From Knufia peltigerae (Eukaryota; Ascomycota; Eurotiomycetes; Chaetothyriales; Trichomeriaceae), in NCBI GenBank assembly GCA_030247855.1, contig JAPDRN010000012.1, positions 1-64,000 of the forward strand: a stretch of DNA of 64,000 nucleotides, given 5' to 3'. The position numbers were made by a program, and so were the translations under genes. Positions 56,699 to 64,000 of this stretch are shown piece after piece. The notes below the pieces were generated by a model. The model was given only the letters and a program-made list of their open reading frames with translations. It was not told where the DNA came from and made no database searches. Position 1 is the stretch's first letter; every line of letters begins with the position of its first letter.

Positions 56699-57596
56699 TT
56701 TCGAAAACTCGTGTGAATGACCAACGGCGTCGGCTTCAAGGCAACGAACGGCTGAGATCCTCGAATCGACGGTACGAGTAACAAGATTGAAGAAACAAGA
56801 TTGATGTCTTTGTTAACGAGTACTCCGTATGATTGATTGACCTTGATTACTCTACAGGGCCATCATTTGCCTCGGTCAGGCCCCCGGTTTGGAGGTCACC
56901 CACCCCCGCCGCCAATCAACCGTACAATACCCGCTCCGACTCCGTACAGTATTTACCGAGGACCAAGGAAGAACTTGGTCGTATTCGCTAAATAAAAACC
57001 ACGGAGTAACTACTCCGTAGCATCGATCATGAGAAATACGCCAGCTTCTGACAAAACCACCTTCTCACAAGCTTAGCAAATAACGTACCCAGACTAACTA
57101 TTGCTAGCATATGAGATGCCGTCTGATTGAAGCAATCTACACATTCATAATGTCGTGATCTCGCGATTCACATCCTTTTGTCAATGTCTCCAAGGTTGGT
57201 GCGAGAATTTCTCTCTCCGCAAAGTTCACGAAGCTGTCTACATACAATCACCAGAACGCACCAGGCTATGGACACACAGAAATTCAAATAACAGCAGTGG
57301 AGGTATATGCGTATTCGTTGAGCTATGGAGACGATGAGGCTGGGCGCTCTTCTTCATGCAGATCACCTCAAAAATCCGATCGGACTCTTACGCTCGGAAC
57401 AGGGCAGAAGGACCCAGGGCTGATGATAGCTTGGTAGTAGCTATTAATGGTCGCGCGTGTCGTGGTGATGTGCTATAAGACGAGGTTGCACCGTCACCCG
57501 GTGTACTTGGTCTTTGAAGCTCTCTCTCAAAGTAAGTCCTTGGACAAAATCGACCGCTTCCGTTGTCGTTCTTTTCATTTCGCCCGCCAACGAAAA
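56699..57596. other. Divergent intergenic region, no gene seen
   Basis: About 0.9 kb between the ABM-fold gene (minus) and the hydrolase (plus). Two TACTCCGTA elements lie at 56821-56829 and 57011-57019; the second is next to an inverted partial copy at 57000-57008. No gene recognised. Confidence 0.55.
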
Positions 57597-58970
57597 ATGG
57601 CTCGCTTCAGTTCGTTGGGCCTCGCGGCTTCAGCATGCCTCCTCTTCAGTAATGCAGTCCACGCTCGACCAAGCGCTCCCAGTTCGAAGTATCCTCCAGG
57701 ATCTTCATGTGCCCAGTTCACTGTTCCAGTGGCCGTTTCGAGTGAAATCTACTACATGGACACGTCCCCGAGAGTCGACAACAACATCGAATGCGGAGAT
57801 TATGTGGTCGATACAGACACGTGGACTTCTCCCAACGTCACTGAACGTGTCACCAGCGTCGGACAGCTGAACGAGACCTTTTCAATCAATGCGCAGCTTT
57901 GCGTTCCCGCAAAGAATGCTGGCAAGGAAAACATTCTCCAAGTTGTCACCCATGGCGTTGGGTTTGACATGAGGCAAGTTCATGAATTGCTGTGAGATTT
58001 GACTTCGTCTAGAGGGACTGACCTCGATCGTCCGACTGCAGATACTGGGACCCCGATTATAAGCCAGAAGTGTACTCGTACATCATGGCGACTCTAGAGG
58101 CCGGATACTCGATCCTGACCTACGACCGTCTCGGCACTGGTCTCTCCGACAAACCCGACGCCTACGATGTTGTCCAGGCACAAGTCCAACTGCAGATTCT
58201 CAAGGTCCTGACCGAGATGGCACGGTCGGGCGAGATATCGAAAATGGCAAGTTCGCAACTGGACAGCATTCCCAGCTTCACCAAATTCGTGCACGTGGGT
58301 CATTCGTTCGGTTCGATCCTGACGAGTGCCCTGGTCGCCAAATATCCCGACCTCACCGACGGCATCAGTTTGACCGGCTACATCATCGCCACGCACGCGA
58401 ACCACCCGACAGGATCGTGGGGTTGGGTGCTCGCACGTGAAGCCGACCCGGTCAAATGGGCCGATCGAGGAAGCGGATACCTCAGTCTGGCGACGCTCAC
58501 ACAGTTTCAAGAGGCCTTTATCAGTAGCAGCGGAGGGGTGTTTGATGCAGGTGCGTCGGCTTTTGGGTATGACATTGCGCAACCTTCGCCCATTGCAGAC
58601 TTTCGAACCGGATTTTCCATTCAAGGGCTCAAGGCTACTGACTACAAGGCTCCAATTCAGGTAAGTAGCCAATCGTCTGTGTTTTTGTGTGTCTGCCGTC
58701 ACGCGAAGAGCAAACAGAAAGACAGAGTTATAGGTGGCTAACACTTCGGTGATCATTTAGTTCCTCCTTGCCGAGTACGACTTTTTGTTGTGTGGAGGTA
58801 ACTGTGTCAACAATTACAACGAGACCTTGTTGCGACAAGTATATTACCCCTCGGTGTCCGACTTTAACATCACCATCCAGGAAGGTGCAGGGCATGGATT
58901 GACCTTGCATACGAATGCCAGGAAGGGTTACCAGGCTCAATTCGACTTTTTTGATAAGAATGGGTTGTGA
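57597..58970 (+). CDS. Secreted alpha/beta hydrolase
   Basis: Three exons, 57597-57973, 58042-58660 and 58761-58970, about 401 residues. Residues 1-23 form a signal peptide ending near VHARPSA. The nucleophile elbow is VHVGHSFGS with Ser214, the acid is probably the Asp in LLAEYDFLLCGG, and the His is in GAGHGLTLH near the C-terminus. The oxyanion region is VVTHGVGFDMRYWD, which is complete only if intron 1 uses a GC donor (AG then GCAAGT at 57974) and the AG at 58041. A four-Cys pattern suggests disulfides outside the cell. The substrate is unknown; the protein belongs to the broad AB_hydrolase_1 group rather than a recognisable lipase or cutinase. Several N-x-S/T sites fit glycosylation. 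Confidence 0.87.
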
Positions 58971-59841
58971 TAGCCAGGATACCCGGAGTACTTGAGGGAT
59001 AGGTAGCGTGGCCTTTATCAACAGAACTCCAACGACATTCTCGGATGGAAGGTGCATTACAAAAATCACAGATGGAAGAAAGTCTTGGTAGGCATTAGAT
59101 TGCTATAATCATAAGTCATGATTGTCATCTATCTTAATAACGGACCGCATGTCTTCAGGCCTGATACATGGCGTCATACCTAGCATATGAATGTAAGAGA
59201 CCATGGGTCCTATCTTCGTATTCATGGTCATTCTTTCTCTTTGCGTCCGAAAGTGTATGCATTAAGTATACAGTTTAGCCCTCTCTTGAATCAACAAGCG
59301 AAGGTCCCCAACTCCGTACCCTCGTTTGGGTAAACGATAACTAAACATGACCGCAAGTGTGTTAGGCATTTAGAGAATCATCGAGAAGTCTTCCTCGTAC
59401 ATCACATCACGTAAGCTGATCCTTTTCTCCCCCCTCTCTCTTTCGCGTGAAGTGGTGAGTGGGGGAGAACAGAGTGAGTGCGGGAGAACAATATGTCGAC
59501 TTGCTTCTGTCTTGATCGACTCCAGTGTAATTGCGGAGAAACTCCCGGTGTTCATGTGCTGGCCGACCAGCAATAACCCGAATACACCGAACGTAGTATT
59601 CAATCAAAGGTGAATAAATACCCGATCATATATGAATGATTGAACTTCCTCCTTCATCTTACTCGTCACCTATCGACTCACATTTGAACGATACAACACT
59701 TGTTCCCATCATCGAGATTGATATTTGACACTGTCATCCTCACTTAACCATCGTCTCCCTTCGCCTCTACCTGAATATTTCAAACATATCCCAACCAACT
59801 TCATAAGTTTTGGGATTCTCTCTCCGTGTGTCAGGTTTACA
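58971..59841. other. Intergenic region, no gene seen
   Basis: About 0.9 kb between the hydrolase and the cupin gene, both on the plus strand. Pyrimidine-rich from about 59640 to the cupin start, likely its leader. Nothing else recognised. Confidence 0.5.
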
Positions 59842-60438
59842 ATGGCCTCTTCATCAGATCCGATATCCAAACACACGGCCACCAACGGCGCCACCCCACT
59901 CCGGGACACCACCACCTACATCACCGGCCACAACAAGAAAGATTACACCGCCATTTATGAATCGGTACGCCCCGCGGAATGGCAACCCATCAAGGAAACA
60001 AATCACTTCAACGTCAGTTTCACCACTTCCGAGATGCCTGTTTGTATGGACGACGACAAGGACATTGAACAACACGACCGGGTCATGGCTTCCAACACGC
60101 TAGGTCTGGTGAGACCCAACGGGACCGTATGTAGGACCGTCGATTTCGCCCCGGCGGGTGAAGCACTCATGCACCGTACCAAGAGTTTGGATTACGGTAT
60201 CGTTGTGGAGGGTGAAATCGAGTTGCACCTGGACTCGGGAGAAGTCAAGACCCTCAAGAGGGGTGACGTCGCGGTCCAGAGAGGTACCATGCACGCTTGG
60301 AAGAATTCGAGTCCCACCCAGTGGGCCCGCATGATCTTTGTCCTCCAGGACAGTACCCCCGTCAAGGTCGGCGATAAAATCTTGGGTGAAGACTTGGGTC
60401 ATGCAAAGGGTGTCATCCCGGACAGTGGCAATCAGTGA
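59842..60438 (+). CDS. Small single-domain cupin
   Basis: A single exon of 198 residues. The cupin barrel is at about 100-185, with VDFAPAGEALMHRTKSLDYG, VVEGEIELHLDSGEVKTLKR and GDVAVQRGTMHAWKN forming motif 1 and motif 2; the His residues of HRTKS and MHAWKN are the likely metal ligands. Small fungal cupins of this type often sit in secondary-metabolite or catabolic gene sets as isomerases, decarboxylases or dioxygenases. No signal peptide is seen. Convergent with the amidohydrolase, 311 bases between stops. The start is the in-frame ATG at 59842. Confidence 0.87.
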   Translation: MASSSDPISKHTATNGATPLRDTTTYITGHNKKDYTAIYESVRPAEWQPIKETNHFNVSFTTSEMPVCMDDDKDIEQHDRVMASNTLGLVRPNGTVCRTVDFAPAGEALMHRTKSLDYGIVVEGEIELHLDSGEVKTLKRGDVAVQRGTMHAWKNSSPTQWARMIFVLQDSTPVKVGDKILGEDLGHAKGVIPDSGNQ

Positions 60439-60749
60439 AAGGAACAGGACCTAGATATTGAGATACAGTTCGAGATTGATTACGAGAGAGTCGAGATATG
60501 TCGAGTCATTCCTCTGAGGGAGATTCCTACGGGTGGTATCAATGGTGAGAGGGGAGAAAAGGGGAAGTGAGAGTGCGTTTTAACGTATGTGCTACTTAGA
60601 ATCGCAAAGACTGCGTCAAAGAACTCACATAAAGAGGATTCAGTGCATAGAATTTGAGCATGCACTCTCAATCATGATCATGACTACAAGGCCAGAATCT
60701 TAAGTCCCATAAACCTGTGTATCGAACAATACATTTATACTTGTCATAC
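60439..60749. other. Intergenic region between convergent genes
   Basis: About 0.3 kb between the stops of the cupin (plus) and the amidohydrolase (minus). Nothing recognised. Confidence 0.5.
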
Positions 60750-62437
60750 CTATAAAGAATCGACAACCCTCGACTCATCATAACCAAACAACTTCATGGC
60801 AATCTGTTTCGCCGTGTCCAAATCAGTCTTTTCGATCTTTGCCAGAATCTTGTCTCTAGATTTCAACAACGGTTTCACCACATCTACCCAACCCAATTGT
60901 CGCATTGTCGTATAGGGACGAGCCTCGGGGGTCACTTCCACCGCCCCTAGCTTCCCGTCCCTCTTTCTCACGACGCCGTCCACGATGGTCATGACTATAT
61001 CCCCGGGGGTCGAATGCATCACGATGGTCGTGACCGGGTCGTACTGCGCCCCGCAGACCATGCCGGGACTCAGGGCGTCAAAGACGATAATGTCGGCCAA
61101 TTTCCCGACTGCCAGACTGCCGATTTGATCCTCGAACCCGACCGCCCTTGCTCCCTGAATCGTACCCAGAGCGTACGCCTCCTGCACGGTCCTGGAGATC
61201 TTGGAAGGCACCTTACCGGCGGCCAGGAACTTGCCGTTCTCCACGCCGCGGGACGCCTGGAGGGCGCAACGCATCTCGGCGGGGATGCTGGGTAAGGTGA
61301 CGTTGTGACAGTCGACTCCGAGAGAGCAACACGCCTGTAGCGCTTGGCGGTCGGAGTCGAAGCACGCCGGAGTTCCCATGGCCATTTGGAGCTCGAGCGA
61401 CGGCGTGGACGAAATGTGGGCGTTTCGCTTCTCTATCAGGTCAATGTCCTTGGGTGAGAGCATGTTGGCGTGAGAAAGAACAGTGTGTGGTGTCAGGACT
61501 CCGTATGAGTCCATGACCTCGACGTTTGACGGCATCCCCGGACGACCCGGCGTCATGTGCGTCGTCAGATGCTTGATTCCCATGGCCTTGATCTTTTCAA
61601 ACATGGGAGCCAAAAGTTCCTTGGGGAGGAACCACCCGTCGAACGCCACGCCCAGAGTCACCCGGCCGTCCCCAAAGGGTGCTTGTTGTGATAGTTTCTC
61701 CAGTGTGTCGAGGGCCCATGGCGCAATGAAGCTCGGGTTGAAGGTGAATGGAGCCCAGGAATCGACCCGGATGTTGAAACAGTATCCGTACACAGACCTC
61801 AGACCAGATGCGGCTGTTGCTGCGATGGCTGCTTTGGCTTTACGTAGCAAAGAATGAGACTGTGTCAGCATAAGATGTATAATGTTTGTATGAATAAAAT
61901 GAAGAGGGGGAGAGGAAGATTAAAACAACATACGTGCTTCCTGTGAATAGTTCAAGTGAGAATGATCCACCACCGTCGTCGTGCCGGCATTCATACACTC
62001 TAGACAACTTGCCAATTGACCCCAAAAGATGTCGTCGGGTTCGTAATTGGAACTCTGAAGAATACCTGAGTTGTGTAACATGTTAGAAAGCGGCCATTCA
62101 CATCAGACTCGTCAGTCGAGTGGCGGAATGGATCAAGGTTTTTGGTTCTTGGAGAGGTCTCAATCCCACCTTGAACGATATAGTCTTGTAAAAGATTGTC
62201 TCCGTGACGACCTCGAAGTGCCGTGTTCCACATGTGTCTGTGAGTATCGATGAAGCCTGGAGCGATGATTTTGTCCTGACAATCGACGACTTCTGCTTCG
62301 CTGGGTGCTTTGATGTTTGGCGAGATTTCTGCAATCTTATTGCCTCGGACCAACAAATCTGCCTTGATGCCTTTTGCTTTGTCTTGTGCATCGTGTACAA
62401 TCACAGTGCCTCCCTTGAGGAGCAAGGGGCGTGACAT
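60750..62437 (-). CDS. Amidohydrolase, TRZ/ATZ-like metal-dependent hydrolase
   Basis: Three exons on the minus strand: 62170-62437, 61934-62065 and 60750-61837, about 495 residues. The first metal pair is GFIDTHRHMW with His66 and His68. Later ligands are expected in HLTTHMTPG and VLSHANMLSP, with the catalytic Asp in GVDCHNV. The second splice joins SQEA to PKAAIAATAASGLRSVYGYC. The C-terminus has the returning small barrel (GSLAVGKLADIIVFDA). These enzymes hydrolyse amino or amide groups from ring or nucleoside-type substrates. The exact one is unknown; cytosine deaminase, guanine deaminase and triazine hydrolases are relatives. An in-frame ATG at 62581 would add 48 basic, Ser/Thr-rich residues and is an alternative start. 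It is on the same strand as the edge aldehyde dehydrogenase. Confidence 0.86.
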
Positions 62438-63281
62438 GGTGGTGGTGGTGGTTTCTGATGAGACCACAGAAGAAGAAGATTGAGGACGTCGAAAACTATC
62501 GGCCACTTTCTTCAATCGCTCAGTTGCTGCGGCCTGTCTGACGGTATCTGGGCTTGAAGTACTACCTTGATATCCTGCCATGAAATGATTTACGACAAAA
62601 CAGCTGCTTGTATGTCCGAATCTCATAACATCACATCCGACAATTCTCAAGTCCGGTCGTCCCTCGAATGTTTGAGACGTTGCAACCCACACGTGCTTCT
62701 TCTCTGGTCTTTCGGGCTTCGGAGCTTGTGTCAAGTCGGGGTTAATCAATTTCCCTTCTCCTTTATCCTTACACTCAAGTGACAATGATCTCACACACGA
62801 GTAGAGAACATTGGAATTGCATTGGATACTCCCCAATCGACCCCAAAGGACCAAGACTTGACTAAGAGTCTAGAGGGTACGCCATCTCCACAAAGTCGAG
62901 AGTCGACGTCGAAGGTGTCCACCCAACTCCGGTCACGTGATCGGTCATTACGGACGTCCTTCTTTCGCGTCCTTCGCCATTGGTGTTTGTTCCTTCTTCC
63001 TTCAACGTCCAACTTTGGACCCAGGAGTCGTGCACGATCTATCACCCCCATTCCGCATCGGCATTTTGAAGATGCGATCAATCATGCCACCCCGTTCTGT
63101 GAGGGGCACGGTGCGCGATACACTAACACGAGGTGTTAGTAGTCCTGCTTGCACAACGCCTTTTCTTGTGAGTTCGAGCAGCTTGGCAGACACGACACAC
63201 AAATGCATGGAATTCAATACCAAACTAAGTGAACTATGGCTAGGTCTAGAACTGGCCCTTGATACTACATTCAACCAGAGG
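62438..63281. other. Intergenic region, no gene seen
   Basis: About 0.84 kb between the amidohydrolase start and the stop of the edge aldehyde dehydrogenase, both on the minus strand. The first 150 bases could code for an N-terminal extension of the amidohydrolase. Otherwise no gene seen. Confidence 0.5.
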
Positions 63282-64000
63282 TCAAAGCTTACAATTCTCG
63301 AGAAGCTCAGTGACTTTTGACCACCCGGCCACCGGCCCAATGCCCGAAGGTACCCTCATATTCTTTGGGCGACTGTACTCATGAAGAGTCTCAATACAGT
63401 GCTCTCTGCCATAGCCGGAATGTTTTGCTCCTCCGAACGGTGTCCCTAAAGCCATACGGTTGTAGTTGTTGATGAAAACCATACCAGCATCGACCTCCCG
63501 TCCGGCTTTGGTCGCCTTCGTCACATCCTTGGAGAAAACTGCACAGACAAGACCGTATTCAACCTCGTTTGCGATCGAAATGGCTTCCTCGTACGTGGAG
63601 AATGCATTGACTGTGACCACAGGCCCGAATATCTCTTCCCTTGCCACTCTCATATTCCGAGTCACACCGGTCAACAAGGTAGGCTGAACATAGAAGCCCT
63701 TGGCCAGCTTCGAATCCGTCGGCTTTGGTGCTTGTGCCTCTATCTTTGCGCCCTCGCTGATGCCAATCTGGATATATTCTTCGACTTTCTGTTGATGGAC
63801 CTGGGTCACCAAAGGTCCTACGTGGGTATCAGCGTTGGCACCGTGGCCAACCTTGAGCCGCTTGACCGCAGCGCCGAGTTTACTGACAAATTCATCGTGA
63901 ACGCCGTGTTGTATTAAAATCCTGGAGGAGGCTGTGCACGCTTCTCCCTGATTGAAGAACCCGCCATCCAACGCATTTCTCACCGCCAGATCAACATCTG
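63282..64000 (-). CDS. Aldehyde dehydrogenase, C-terminal part (runs off the window)
   Basis: An open frame on the minus strand from the stop at 63282 to the right edge, about 239 residues, lacking the N-terminal cofactor half. The nucleophile Cys is in GGFFNQGEACTASSR. EEIFGPVV and FGGAKHSGYGRE are the conserved C-terminal ALDH signatures. The GEAC (rather than GQxC) active site and the GYGRE C-terminal part resemble the betaine-aldehyde/succinate-semialdehyde side of the superfamily, distinct from the ALDH at 43.1 kb. The upstream exons lie beyond 64000. It oxidises an unknown aldehyde. Confidence 0.92.
   Translation of the reverse strand, partial: DVDLAVRNALDGGFFNQGEACTASSRILIQHGVHDEFVSKLGAAVKRLKVGHGANADTHVGPLVTQVHQQKVEEYIQIGISEGAKIEAQAPKPTDSKLAKGFYVQPTLLTGVTRNMRVAREEIFGPVVTVNAFSTYEEAISIANEVEYGLVCAVFSKDVTKATKAGREVDAGMVFINNYNRMALGTPFGGAKHSGYGREHCIETLHEYSRPKNMRVPSGIGPVAGWSKVTELLENCKL

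Noticed and set aside
58094..58756. 220-codon minus-strand ORF
   Set aside because: Antisense shadow of the alpha/beta hydrolase; GC-rich third positions keep it open by chance.

Overview
The window is nuclear DNA from a filamentous ascomycete (Pezizomycotina). The evidence is short GT-AG introns of about 47-135 bases in most genes, often with a CTAAC-like branch site, and fungal-only families: a Zn2Cys6 regulator, DUF2406, Dsc4/DUF1746 and a cellulose-synthase-like GT2. A mitochondrial ClpP, which budding yeast lacks, fits the same picture. I could not fix the order from sequence alone; Eurotiomycetes or a relative is a guess. I rebuilt the exons by hand from splice signals, reading phase and family motifs. 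Twenty-one genes are supported, the last one cut by the right edge.

Layout. 0.6-9.5 kb: a nutrient-acquisition trio of Zn2Cys6 regulator, secreted arylsulfatase and sucrose-type sugar transporter, all on the plus strand. 10.3-14.0 kb: housekeeping RPL33 (minus) and glucose-6-phosphate dehydrogenase (plus), divergent. 14.0-18.4 kb: a gene desert. 18.4-24.8 kb: a DUF2406 protein, the V-ATPase assembly factor VMA21 and the chromatin remodeller FUN30. 26.0-31.0 kb: a divergent pair of an unknown coiled-coil nuclear-type protein and an Hsp70-like ATPase. 31.3-44.8 kb: a dense block of Dsc4-like, ClpP, cytidine deaminase, ARMT1-type DUF89 protein, LAA1/HEATR5 and aldehyde dehydrogenase. 44.8-47.5 kb: a second gene-poor stretch. 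47.5-53.4 kb: a membrane-anchored GH12-like glucanase divergent from a cellulose-synthase-like GT2. 54.6-64.0 kb: small-molecule enzymes, namely a short-chain dehydrogenase, an ABM-fold protein, a secreted alpha/beta hydrolase, a cupin, an amidohydrolase and a second aldehyde dehydrogenase (partial).

How genes may work together. The GH12/GT2 pair looks like a beta-glucan synthesis-and-trimming module. The first three genes could form a substrate-induced scavenging set. The last six resemble a catabolic neighbourhood, but no shared substrate can be named. The strongest non-genic signal is a 9-base element, TACTCCGTA or its complement TACGGAGTA. I found eleven exact copies, all in intergenic DNA, against about 0.5 expected by chance on both strands of a 64-kb window. 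I recognised no tRNA, rRNA, CRISPR array or intact transposon.
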